Shown here: in pieces, positions 28,965 through 37,900 of the stretch
How the letters are laid out: each line of letters opens with the position of its first letter
Numbering within the stretch: the first letter of the stretch is position 1
Assembly: GCA_013388685.1 (NCBI GenBank)
Contig: JACAET010000035.1
Span: 55,450 to 119,449, forward strand
Direction: 5' to 3'
DNA from: Chloroflexota bacterium
Lineage (GTDB): Bacteria; Chloroflexota; Anaerolineae; Anaerolineales; Villigracilaceae
DNA length: 64,000 nucleotides
The notes under the pieces: generated by a model
Database searches by the model: none
Told to the model about the DNA's origin: nothing
Seen by the model: the letters and a program-made list of their open reading frames with translations, nothing else
Program-made: the position numbers and the translations under genes

Positions 28965-30390
28965 TTGGGAAGCGATCTGGCTCGTGGCGCGGCGCGAATT
29001 TATTGATCAGTTCCGAGACTGGCGTATTATTGTGCCGATGACCCTTTTGGTGACGGTTTTTCCCTTCATTGCCGATGATACGACGCGGCAGGCAATCGGT
29101 TTTATGAACCGCTTTGGGGGGGATTTGATTTTGGATAACCTGATTCCGTTCGTGATCCTGGTCATCGGTTTCTTTCCCCTCTCCTTTACCCTTGTGGTTG
29201 CCCTGGAGGCTTTTGTGGGCGAGAAGGAACGCGGTACCATCGAACCCTTGCTCTCGTCGCCTCTCGAAGACCGCCACCTGTATCTGGGAAAACTGCTGGT
29301 AGGTATCGTTACGCCGCTGGTATTCAGTTATCTCTCTATCGGGATCTATCTCTTTCTGGTTTCGCGGCGGGATGTGGCGTTTCCCAGCCCCTATATGCTT
29401 GTCCTGATCCTGTTATTGACGTTTGCACACGCGGTGTTGATGGTCAGTTCCGCCATTGTGATTTCGGTGCAGGCGACCACGATTCGTTCGGCAAACCTCA
29501 TGGCTTCCTTTGTTGTGGTGCCTGTGGCATTCATGCTGCAAGGCGAGACGATCCTGATCTTCTGGGGAAATGAAGACGTTTTGTGGTACGCTATCCTTGC
29601 CGTAACCCTGCTTGCCATCCTGCTGGTTCGGCTGGGTCTCGCTCATTTTAAGCGCGAATACTTGCTGGGACGTGAAATTGACATGTTGAACTTCAAGAAC
29701 ATGTACCGAGTCTTTCGCGATCGTTTTACCGGCGGCGCAAAATCCCTCCCTGACTGGTATCGCTGGGCAATACCCGCCACCTTGCGACAATTGCGGTATC
29801 CGCTGATCATCGTCTTTTCGCTCGGCTTGATTGCGATCTTTGCCAGTTACGCCTGGGTGATGTTCAACATTCCGGCATATGTGGAACTTTCGCCCGAACG
29901 TCTGGATGATTTCAGGTTATTGGTGAGGGATAACCTGGTAAACCTGGATGGGTTGGATCGGCAAATCCCCGCCCCGTTCTTGTTCTTTTACAACGCCCGT
30001 ACGACTCTCGTCTTTCTGTTGATGGGCTTGGTCTCGTTCGGCACGCTTGGTCTTGTACTGTTCATTGCCAATTTCGCTCTCGTGGGCGGGGTGTTGGGCG
30101 CGGCAAGCCTGGTGGGGTTTTCGCCTTTCCTGACGTTCGCGGCGGGCATTCTGCCCCACGGGGTGTTTGAATTGACGGCGGTCATCCTGGCCACTGCCGC
30201 AACCTATCGGGTTGGCGTTTTGCTGGTCTCACCGGATACCGATAGAAGCTTGGGCGAGACGCTCCTGCTGTCCCTGGCTGATTGGTTCAAGGTGTTTATC
30301 GGCGTCGTGATCCCTCTGCTGGCAATCGCCGCCGTGATCGAAATTTATCTCACCCCCATCCTGCTCAAGATGGTGTTCCCGTTCCTTTAG
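28954..30390 (+). CDS. ABC-2 type exporter, permease
   Basis: 478 residues, with a first helix near 30-50 and several groups of hydrophobic helices up to the C-terminus (more than ten in all). The segment FVGEKERGTIEPLLSSPLEDRHLYLGKLL is the coupling element typical of ABC-2/NatB permeases. The start at 28954 has AGGGGG 7 bases upstream; an in-frame ATG at 28936 also exists. A long extracytoplasmic loop (about 300-345) and a second helical half make it larger than simple ABC-2 permeases; the C-terminal half resembles SpoIIM/stage II membrane modules only loosely. Confidence 0.85.
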   Translation: MRRNWEAIWLVARREFIDQFRDWRIIVPMTLLVTVFPFIADDTTRQAIGFMNRFGGDLILDNLIPFVILVIGFFPLSFTLVVALEAFVGEKERGTIEPLLSSPLEDRHLYLGKLLVGIVTPLVFSYLSIGIYLFLVSRRDVAFPSPYMLVLILLLTFAHAVLMVSSAIVISVQATTIRSANLMASFVVVPVAFMLQGETILIFWGNEDVLWYAILAVTLLAILLVRLGLAHFKREYLLGREIDMLNFKNMYRVFRDRFTGGAKSLPDWYRWAIPATLRQLRYPLIIVFSLGLIAIFASYAWVMFNIPAYVELSPERLDDFRLLVRDNLVNLDGLDRQIPAPFLFFYNARTTLVFLLMGLVSFGTLGLVLFIANFALVGGVLGAASLVGFSPFLTFAAGILPHGVFELTAVILATAATYRVGVLLVSPDTDRSLGETLLLSLADWFKVFIGVVIPLLAIAAVIEIYLTPILLKMVFPFL

Positions 30391-30403
30391 GAGACTTCCG
30401 CAT

Positions 30404-31159
30404 TTGGCAAAGGTTATCATCCTCGGATCATCCAACGCAGTTCCCACCCCGGGTCACGAGAACACCCATCTTGCGATCGTTGGTGAGACGCGCTCCATTC
30501 TGGTGGATTGTGTCAGCAATCCCGTTGTCCGGCTGGAGCAGGCAGGCGTGGATTTCAACGCGCTGACAGACATCATCATCACCCACTTTCACCCGGATCA
30601 CGTCTCGGGCGTTCCGCTGTTGCTCATGGACATGTGGCTGATGGGACGTACCAAGCCCATCAACATTTACGGATTGCATTTCACCATGGACCGGCTCGAA
30701 GACCTGATGGGCTTCTACAGTTGGGCGGAGTGGCCCAACTTTTTCCCCGTGGCGTTCTACCGCCTGCCCGAAGCCGAAAAAGCCTTCGTGCTGGACTGCG
30801 ACGAATTCAAGATTACCTCCTCGCCTGTCCATCATATGGTTCCCACCATCGGCATCCGGGTCGAATCGAAATTGACCCGAAAAATCCTCGCCTATTCCTG
30901 CGATACGGAGCCGTGCGAACAAACGGTTCGACTCGCCGATGGGGCCGACATCCTCATTCACGAGGCGGGCGGCGCCGCGTATGGACATTCCTCCGCCGAA
31001 CAGGCGGGAGAGATTGCCTCCCGGGCGGAGGTCGAAACCCTCTACCTCATCCACTACCCAACAGGGCGTTTCGCAAAAGGCGACATCGCCGCCGAAGCCA
31101 GCCGAACCTACAAGGGCAAAATCATCGTGGCGCAGGATTTCATGACCATCGAGCTATAA
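30404..31159 (+). CDS. Metallo-beta-lactamase fold hydrolase, RNase Z-like
   Basis: 251 residues. The metal motif is THFHPDHVSG (HxHxDH), followed by a histidine in SSPVHHMVPTIG, the aspartate in YSCDTEPCEQT and a final histidine in YLIHYPTGRF, all in the order of the RNase Z/arylsulfatase subgroup. It lacks the flexible exosite arm of true tRNase Z, so a small-molecule hydrolase is as likely. Start is TTG with GGAGA 10 bases upstream. It follows the permease by 13 bp. Confidence 0.85.
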   Translation: MAKVIILGSSNAVPTPGHENTHLAIVGETRSILVDCVSNPVVRLEQAGVDFNALTDIIITHFHPDHVSGVPLLLMDMWLMGRTKPINIYGLHFTMDRLEDLMGFYSWAEWPNFFPVAFYRLPEAEKAFVLDCDEFKITSSPVHHMVPTIGIRVESKLTRKILAYSCDTEPCEQTVRLADGADILIHEAGGAAYGHSSAEQAGEIASRAEVETLYLIHYPTGRFAKGDIAAEASRTYKGKIIVAQDFMTIEL

Positions 31160-31185
31160 AAGTACCGCCGCATTCCTGCCAAAAT

Positions 31186-31210
31186 AACAGCCGCCTTCGA
31201 GGCGGCTGTT
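31186..31210. terminator. Bidirectional terminator between convergent genes
   Basis: Perfect 10-bp stem AACAGCCGCC / GGCGGCTGTT with 5-base loop TTCGA. On the minus strand it is followed by ATTTTGG. It serves the MBL gene (plus) and the HNH gene (minus). Confidence 0.75.
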
Positions 31211-31215
31211 GACTT

Positions 31216-31719
31216 CTACCATCCGTTGATATAAGGTTCCCACTCGCGATACTCATTCAGGTGCTTGCCAAAGATATACATGGCAGTCGCGGGAGGCTCC
31301 TTCGGGACGCGGTGCAAATGCATATGCGCCTCCTCCACCTTGCGCCCGCCTTTGCGATGATTGCAGTTTGGGCAGGCGGTCACCACGTTCGTCCACTCGT
31401 GCCTGCCGCCCATGTGACGCGGAATCACATGATCCACCGTCATCCCCCCTTCGCGTTTCCCGCAATACTGGCAGGTATAATTATCGCGTCGAAACACCTC
31501 GCGTCGCGTCAGTTTGACGCGCGGTCTCGGACGGTGAATTTGCATCTCCAGCCGAATGATCGAAGGACGCGGAATCAATTGCTTGACAGTTTTTATATAA
31601 CCGCGTCCGTTCATGACCATATCGGCTTTGCCCGCCAGGAGCAATACCACCGCACGGCGCGTAGTACAGATATTGATCGGTTCGAAATTGGCGTTTAGCA
31701 CCAGCACGGGTTCGTGCAT
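31216..31719 (-). CDS. HNH endonuclease domain protein
   Basis: 167 residues. Starts MHEPVLVLNANFEPINICTTRRAV, the N-terminus of the widespread small HNH family found in many bacteria outside phage. The nuclease domain (about 75-130) has CQYCGKREGGMTVDHVIPRHMGG and CPNCNHRKGG: two CxxC zinc pairs and a DH-V-IP catalytic segment, all intact. Role is unknown, possibly DNA repair or defence. Minus-strand TATAAT with TTTACG 17 bp upstream (31741-31769) is a fair promoter. Confidence 0.9.
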   Translation of the reverse strand: MHEPVLVLNANFEPINICTTRRAVVLLLAGKADMVMNGRGYIKTVKQLIPRPSIIRLEMQIHRPRPRVKLTRREVFRRDNYTCQYCGKREGGMTVDHVIPRHMGGRHEWTNVVTACPNCNHRKGGRKVEEAHMHLHRVPKEPPATAMYIFGKHLNEYREWEPYINGW

Positions 31720-31813
31720 TCTGCCTCCGCAACAGGCACGATTATATGCCAGTTACCATTTTTCGTAAAATCCGCTTTTCGGAATGACACGAACCTGTCA
31801 TTCGGGAGGACCC

Positions 31814-32707
31814 ATGAACATCTTGATCGCTGGCGGCTCCGGTTTTCTCGGAAGCGCCCTCGCAAAATCGCTTGAACAGGACGGACACACGGTCTTCATC
31901 CTGACCCGCAGGCAACCCAAGAAACCCCATCAGATCCGCTGGGATGGCAGGACAACGAACGGATGGGGAAGCCGCGTCAACGAAATGGACGCGGTCATCA
32001 ATCTGACGGGATACGGACTCGACCATTGGCCCTGGACGAAGCGACAAAAACAAAAATTCGTCGACTCCCGCATCCAGCCCGGACTGGCGCTTGCCGCCGC
32101 CATACAAAACGCTTCGCGCCGCCCGCGCGTGTTCGTGCAAACCTCGGGCATCAATCGCTACGGCTTGCGCTACGAAGGCATTGCCGACGAATCCACGCCC
32201 CCCGCAACCGACTTCCTCGCGCAAATTACCGTCGGCTGGGAAGAGGCAACACGCTCCGTCGAAGAACTGGGCGTGCGGCGCGTCATCACGCGCAACGCGG
32301 TTGTCCTTGCAAGGCGCGGCGGCTTATTCCCCCTCATGGCGCTTCCGACGCGGCTGTTCTTGGGGGGCAGATTCGGCGACGGACGACAAGCCGTCCCCTG
32401 GATTCACATCGCCGACCTGGTGGGCGGCATCAAGTTCCTGCTCCAAAACGAGAACGCCCGCGGACCCTTCAACTTCATTGCCCCCACACCCACCTCCAAT
32501 GAAGATTTCATGAGAATCGTCGCACGGCAACTGCGACGTCCCTACTGGTTCCATCTTCCTGCTTTTTTGTTGAGGATCCCGCTCGGCGAAATGAGCGTCT
32601 TGCTTACAGAAGGCAGTTATTCTCTGCCCAAACGCCTGCTCGAACTCGGGTATCCATTCCAATTTCCAACCCTGCAGGACGCGCTCAGCGATATTCTCAA
32701 CCAATAG
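31814..32707 (+). CDS. TIGR01777-type NAD(P)-dependent sugar epimerase-like protein
   Basis: 297 residues. Rossmann motif at the N-terminus MNILIAGGSGFLGSALAKSL, then DAVINLTGYGL, SGINRYG in place of the usual YxxxK core, and WIHIADLVGGIKFLL. The C-terminal DUF1731-like part (RPYWFHLPAFLLRIPLGEMSVLL, LPKRLLELGYPFQFP) is diagnostic for this family (YfcH/SDR39U1). Substrate is not known. GGGAGGACCC precedes the ATG. TAAAAT at 31766 may be its -10. Confidence 0.92.
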   Translation: MNILIAGGSGFLGSALAKSLEQDGHTVFILTRRQPKKPHQIRWDGRTTNGWGSRVNEMDAVINLTGYGLDHWPWTKRQKQKFVDSRIQPGLALAAAIQNASRRPRVFVQTSGINRYGLRYEGIADESTPPATDFLAQITVGWEEATRSVEELGVRRVITRNAVVLARRGGLFPLMALPTRLFLGGRFGDGRQAVPWIHIADLVGGIKFLLQNENARGPFNFIAPTPTSNEDFMRIVARQLRRPYWFHLPAFLLRIPLGEMSVLLTEGSYSLPKRLLELGYPFQFPTLQDALSDILNQ

Positions 32708-32776
32708 AAACCTCCCGAACGCATGGCTGTACACCTGTCCTAAAGGCATTCCTCGGCGGACAGCCAAAGGAGACCC

Positions 32777-33439
32777 ATGAAAAGACTTTTCATTTTGCTG
32801 GTTGCGTTTCTTTCCGCGTGTACCCTTGCGCCCTCATCCCGCGAACAACCGGCGCAACCCACCGCCTATATTGACCCTTCCTACCCGACGGTGGAGGCGC
32901 AAGCCTTTGTCCCCGTGCAGTCCACCAGCGGAATCGTTGTGCAGGTCAACCGCGCCTGGCGCGACGGAAAGGAGGTCCATGCGGAGGTGTGTTACACCCT
33001 GCTCGACACCTCCGATTGGTCCATTTGGGGGGCAACCCTGCAATTTCCGGACGGTTCGGTCAGTGACTTCGGCGCCACGATGCTCCGCTTGCAGGATTCG
33101 TCGGAAGGGCAATCCGGCATGCGTTGCGACGATCTATCCTTCTTCAACATCCCTCCGGATGCCAACCTCTCGAACGCGGTTATTACCATCGAGGCAATTG
33201 CGGCTCCGCCGCGCGCGGAGGACTATTGCACCATCTACATGCCCAAAATCCAACAGTCGCTCAATGAACGCGGCATTCCCATCACGCTGGCTTGCGTGGA
33301 TGCCGCCGGAGCGCCGAGTATGCAAATTGTGAGCAGACCCGATACCATGTCGCAGGAGGAGGCGGAACAGCTCGTCTACAGCGACGAATTCTACACGATC
33401 AGGGGACCGTGGTCTTTTGCGTTCGATCTCGGTCAATAA
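32777..33439 (+). CDS. Predicted lipoprotein of unknown function
   Basis: 220 residues. A short signal peptide MKRLFILLVAFLSAC ends in a lipobox (LSAC, cysteine 15), so the product should be lipidated by Lgt and cut by LspA. The mature part has a Thr/Pro-rich linker and a beta-rich domain (about 45-130) with a central WSIWGATLQFPDGSVSDFG. Cysteines in EVCYTL, MRCDDL, DYCTIY and LACVDA may pair. No family was recognised. AGGAGA precedes the ATG. Confidence 0.78.
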   Translation: MKRLFILLVAFLSACTLAPSSREQPAQPTAYIDPSYPTVEAQAFVPVQSTSGIVVQVNRAWRDGKEVHAEVCYTLLDTSDWSIWGATLQFPDGSVSDFGATMLRLQDSSEGQSGMRCDDLSFFNIPPDANLSNAVITIEAIAAPPRAEDYCTIYMPKIQQSLNERGIPITLACVDAAGAPSMQIVSRPDTMSQEEAEQLVYSDEFYTIRGPWSFAFDLGQ

Positions 33440-33483
33440 CGTCATCCGTACGCAAATGAATGGATGCGCACAAATTACCCTGG

Positions 33484-33510
33484 TTGGCAGAGCGGCTTCG
33501 CGGGTATAAT
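33484..33510 (+). promoter_or_regulatory. Promoter of the tyrS leader
   Basis: TTGGCA at 33484-33489 and consensus TATAAT at 33505-33510 (15-bp spacer, somewhat short). The expected start site is at or within a base or two of the ATG of the leader ORF at 33517. Confidence 0.65.
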
Positions 33511-33516
33511 ACGCGT

Positions 33517-33564
33517 ATGAATGTCCATCGTGTTGTCCGCGTGTACGATTATCGCCGTCCATAG
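33517..33564 (+). CDS. Candidate tyrosine leader peptide, MNVHRVVRVYDYRRP
   Basis: A 15-codon ORF between a TATAAT box and an intrinsic terminator, upstream of tyrS. Codons 10 and 12 are Tyr (TAC, TAT). The stop at 33562-33564 lies 5 bases before the first arm of a competing stem. If ribosomes stall at the Tyr codons, the arm 33569-33577 stays free to pair with 33592-33600 and block the terminator; if they reach the stop, that arm is covered and the terminator forms. It would be read from a leaderless or near-leaderless mRNA. This is inferred from architecture; expression is not shown. Confidence 0.6.
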   Translation: MNVHRVVRVYDYRRP

Positions 33565-33568
33565 TGTA

Positions 33569-33617
33569 GCGATGGTGAATATGAACGCGCCCACCATCGC
33601 GGGCGCGTTTTTCTTTG
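33569..33617 (+). promoter_or_regulatory. Attenuator: antiterminator/terminator pair before tyrS
   Basis: Terminator: AACGCGCCC (33584-33592) with GGGCGCGTT (33601-33609), 8-base loop, then TTTCTTT. Antiterminator: GCGATGGTG (33569-33577) with CACCATCGC (33592-33600), a perfect 9-bp pairing that uses the terminator loop and one base of its left arm, so the two are mutually exclusive. A third pairing, CCATCG (33525-33530) with CGATGG (33570-33575), would protect the terminator when the leader is untranslated. T-box consensus sequence is absent. Confidence 0.72.
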
Positions 33618-33655
33618 TCTATTTTCAGGGCGGTTGCCCTTTCCAGGAGGTATGA

Positions 33656-34867
33656 ATGAAGATCGAGGAACAGGTTGAACTTTTGATGCAGGGTACCGAA
33701 TATGGCGACGAGGCTTTGAAACAGGCAATGACCCATGAACTGCGTCTCCGCCTGATCGAGGCGGAAAAGGAGGGCAGAGCTCTGCGCGTCTACTGCGGCT
33801 ACGACCCCACCTCCACCGATCTGCATCTTGGTCATACCATCACCATGCGCAAGTTGCGCCAGTTTCAGGATTTGGGGCATGAGGTGACATTTCTCATCGG
33901 GAGTTACACGGCGCTGGTGGGCGACCCTTCGGATAAGAACAAAGCACGTCCCATCCTGACCGAGGAACAGGTCGCCGAAAACGCACGAACCTACGCCGAA
34001 CAGGCTTTTCGCGTGTTGGATCGGGCAAAGACCAAGATCCGCTACAACGGCGAATGGCTGAGCAAACTCTCTCTTGTGGACTTGATCCGCCTGGGTCAAA
34101 ATTTCACCGTCCAGCAATTTTTGGCGCGGGAGAATTTTGCGAGGCGCCTCGAAAAAGGCGAAGCCATCTATCTGCATGAGACATTCTATGCCCTGATGCA
34201 GGGATATGACGCCGTCGCATTGCAAACCGACGTGCAGGTGGGTGGCACCGATCAGTTGTTCAATATCATCGTTGCCGGGCGCAAATTGCAGGAGGCGTTG
34301 GGGCAAAAACCGCTGGTGGGCATCATTACCGGCATTCTGCCGGGAACGGATGGTGTCCAGCGCATGTCCAAATCCACGGGCAATATCGTGCCGATCAATA
34401 CGGGCGCGGAAGATATGTATGGCAAGTTGATGTCCATCCCCGATGCGGCAATGGGAGTCTACCTGCGTCTTGCCTCGCGCTGGAGCCCGCAAACGATCGA
34501 AGCGTTCGAAAACGACCTGGCGACCGGGAAACTGCATCCGCGCGACGCAAAAATGAAGATGGCTTTTGAGATCACCTCCATTTTCTATGGGGACGCCGAT
34601 GCCGGGTTTGCACAGGATGCGTTCGTCAAAACCTTCCAAAAAAAGGAAACACCCGACGAAATACCCGAATACCGATTAAGCGAAGGGCAGACCGTGTTGG
34701 ATGTGATTCTGGCGGGAGACCTGGCTTCCAGTAAAAGCGAAGCGCGGCGTTTAATCGAACAAAAGGGCGTACGCCTCGATGGGGAGGTGTTGGAACGCGG
34801 AGACGTCCCATTTCCGCACCCTGGCGTGTTGCAGGTTGGCAAGAGGAAATTCTTGCGCGTGCAGTGA
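33656..34867 (+). CDS. tyrS: Tyrosyl-tRNA synthetase
   Basis: 403 residues. Class I signatures: HLGHT at residues 57-61 (HIGH) and RMSKS at 236-240 (KMSKS). Tyr-site elements YDAVALQTDVQVGGTDQLFN are present, and an S4 RNA-binding domain occupies the last about 65 residues (LASSKSEARRLIEQKGVRLDGE). It charges tRNA-Tyr. It belongs to the shorter TyrZ-like type. AGGAGG lies 5 bases before the ATG. Expression is likely controlled by the attenuator just upstream. Confidence 0.96.
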   Translation: MKIEEQVELLMQGTEYGDEALKQAMTHELRLRLIEAEKEGRALRVYCGYDPTSTDLHLGHTITMRKLRQFQDLGHEVTFLIGSYTALVGDPSDKNKARPILTEEQVAENARTYAEQAFRVLDRAKTKIRYNGEWLSKLSLVDLIRLGQNFTVQQFLARENFARRLEKGEAIYLHETFYALMQGYDAVALQTDVQVGGTDQLFNIIVAGRKLQEALGQKPLVGIITGILPGTDGVQRMSKSTGNIVPINTGAEDMYGKLMSIPDAAMGVYLRLASRWSPQTIEAFENDLATGKLHPRDAKMKMAFEITSIFYGDADAGFAQDAFVKTFQKKETPDEIPEYRLSEGQTVLDVILAGDLASSKSEARRLIEQKGVRLDGEVLERGDVPFPHPGVLQVGKRKFLRVQ

Positions 34868-34872
34868 ATTCG

Positions 34873-34911
34873 AACGGAATGGCTGTGTGCCGCTATTCCG
34901 TTTTATTTTTT
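34873..34911 (+). terminator. Terminator after tyrS, overlapping the convergent sensor gene end
   Basis: Stem AACGGAAT / ATTCCGTT followed by TTATTTTTTTC. The T-run codes the last residues of the convergent giant sensor protein on the other strand. Confidence 0.8.
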
Positions 34912-37900
34912 TCTTCAGCAAGCATTTTCAGAAACGCTTCGACCACTGCGGGGTCGAGGATGGTTCCCGAAATTTCGCGAAGATAGGCGAGCACCCTTTC
35001 TTCGGACCACGCTTTTCGGTAGGGGCGGTCTGAAAGCAGGGCGTCCCAAATATCCACAATCGAGAAAATGCGCGCCGCCAGCGGAATTTGTTCCCCTTTC
35101 AAGCCGCGCGGATAGCCGCTTCCATCCCAGTGCTCGTGATGACAATAAGGGATGTCGAGCGCGGGACGCAGGTAAGGGATGGGGGAAAGCAGGTCGAACG
35201 CGTATTGCGGATGCATACGCATTTCCGTCCACTCGGGATCGGTCAGCGGTCCTGTCTTCCTGAGGATTTGGTCCGGCACGCCCATTTTGCCGATGTCGTG
35301 CAGCAGGACGCCGCGATAAATGTTGACCATTTCGTCCTCGCTGATGTTCATGTAGCGCGCCAGGTCCATGGTCTTTTGGGTGACGCGGCGGGTGTGACCT
35401 TCCGTCTCGCGATCGCGCAATTCGAGGGCGCGCGCCCAGCCTTCGAGGGTGGTGTCGTATGCCTGCCGGATTTCCTGATTCGAGCGCTGCAGGTTTTCGA
35501 ACAATTGCGAGTTTTCGATGGCAATGGCAGCCTGCCCGGCAAGCGTTTGCATAAATTGCATCCATTCGTCATTGGGCGTGAACGGCGAGCGGTGGTAGAG
35601 TTCGAACAAGCCTTTGATCTGCCCCTTGATGATCAATGGAACCCCGATGTAGGAAACGAAGCCCTCGCGCATCAACAGCGGGTCGAGTCTTGCCTCGCTG
35701 GAGGCTTGAAGGTTCGGAATGTGTTCGATATCTCCCTTCAGGATGACCTTGCCAGCCAACCCCTCGCCAAGTCTCATCAACGGTCGTGTGGGAGAGGCGG
35801 ACCTAAATCCGGCGCTGCACAAGTAGGTGATGTTTTGGAGTTCGGGATGATAAAGCAGAATATCTACGGCGTTTATTTTGAGATGCCGGAGCGTGTGATC
35901 CATCAGGATGTTGAGCGTCACGCGCAGGTCGGTGGAGGAGGCGATGGCGGAGTCGATATCCCGCAGGGTTGTCAGTTTGCGGATCTGTTCCTGGCTTTGC
36001 TCGAACAAGTCCGCGCGGTGAATGGCGTTTCCCGCAATTCCCGCCAACGTCCCCAGCAGGTTGATGTGATCCTCGGCGCGGCGGCTGGACTCGAGTTGTA
36101 CCATGAGCACGCCCAGAATGCCGTCGGTCGAGTAAATGGGAATGCCGACGCCCGCAAAACCCTCCATGATCGATTCGCGGTTTGCCTGGGCGAGGAGCGG
36201 ATCGTTCTTCATGTCGGGCGAGATGTAATATTTTCCGGTGGCGAACACGTGCCCCACGATCCCTTCGCCGAAGCGGAGTTGTTTGCTGCTTACCCGTGTG
36301 GCAATGCCTCGCGCCGCGCGCTGGACGATCATGTTGACGGAGGGGTCGTGGATCCAAACCGATCCATTCGCGGCGTTCAGGATGGCAAGCGCTTCGTCGA
36401 GCAGAAGATTGCACATTTCGGTCTGCGATTGTGTCTCGCGCATGGAGGAGGAGAGGCGGTTGATGGTTTCCACTTCCTTCAAGCGTCTTTGCGCCTCGTC
36501 GTAGAGACGTGCGTTTTTGATCGCCGCCGCCGCCTGTTGGGCAAGACTGCTCAGGAAATCGAGTTCCGACGGTTTGTATTCGTTGTACCTGCCTTTGCGC
36601 CATACGACCACCAAACCCGTCAGCTGGTCCTTTTCGAGAACCGGCACGCCCATGAGGTGTTCGTGGGGGGTTTCTTCGGTGCCCTTGATGATGATCGCGC
36701 GCGGGTCGGTGGAGGTATCGTTGACGATTTCGCCGGCTTTGTTGAGGGCGATATTGCCGAGAATCCCCGCGCCCATTTCCAACGGGTCGTTCATGATTTC
36801 CGCCGCTTCCAATCCCTGGGCGGCGATGGCGTGCAGGGTGGTTCCCGTCGAATCGAGCAGGTAGACGGCGCTGCTTTCGCTGTTCAACAATTCCATGGCG
36901 TACTCTGCGATTCGGTTCAGCACCACGTCCAGTTGCAGGGTGGAGGAAATATCGCGTCCCACCTCCGCGATGGCGGCGGATTCCTGCGCCCGGCGAACGG
37001 TCTCTTTGAACAGGTTGGACGATTCGATCGCTACTGACACCTGATTCGCAATGCTGGTTAAAAAACTCAATTCGACCTGGCTGAACACGCCGTGGGAGCG
37101 GAGTCTCCACGCATTGACCGCCCCGATGCATCGCCCGCGCAGGATCAACGGAGCAGACATCATGGTTTCATGCTCCGCATCCTCCAGGGGGGTGCCTGCA
37201 AGGTGCACTTTTCGCCGGTCGCTGGCAACCTGTTCGATGATTTCGGACCTGCCGTTGGCAACCACATTGCCGGTGATCCCCTCGCCGAGTTTGAGGGTAT
37301 GAGACAGGAATTCCTGTTTGTGAATACCCTGGGCGCTGATGACTTTCAGGGTGTTGTTGTCGTCGTGAAGCAGGTAGATGGCGACGTGATTTGCATCGAG
37401 AAGATCCATGGCACGCTGGGTGACCTTGTCGAGGACGGGGATGATATCCTGTGTGGTGGCGATTTCGTTGGCGATATCCACCAGCGTTTCGATGATCTGT
37501 GTTCGGCGATTCTCCTCCTGGAAGAGACGGGCGTTCTCTATGGCGGTGGCGGCATGGGTCGCAAGCATTTCGAGAATTGCCTGCTCCTCGCTGCCATAGG
37601 ATTGGGGCTGGTAGGATTGCGCCGAGATCATGCCGATGATCCGGTCGCCGATTCGCATGGGAACAGCCAGGGCGGACTGTACGTGCCGCTCTGTGCCGAA
37701 GTGGGGGTAGCTGTCGGTATCGGCGAGCGTCTCGAGGATGATGCTTTTGCCCGTACTAATGACCTCGCCGGTGAGGCCGTGTTCCGCGGGTCGTTTTTCG
37801 AGGTTATAGCGGGTTCCAGCCTCCATGGTGTACACGGAGATGATTTCCCGCTGGTCTCTGCCCAGCAAGGCGATGCGGAAGACGTCGCACGGCATCAGTT

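Noticed and set aside
31216..31719. HNH protein as part of a mobile intron or phage
   Set aside because: No intron core, integrase or phage genes nearby; it belongs to a small HNH family common in chromosomes.
33440..33655. T-box riboswitch before tyrS
   Set aside because: No AGGGTGG-type T-box sequence or specifier-loop layout; a translated leader with Tyr codons explains the terminator better.
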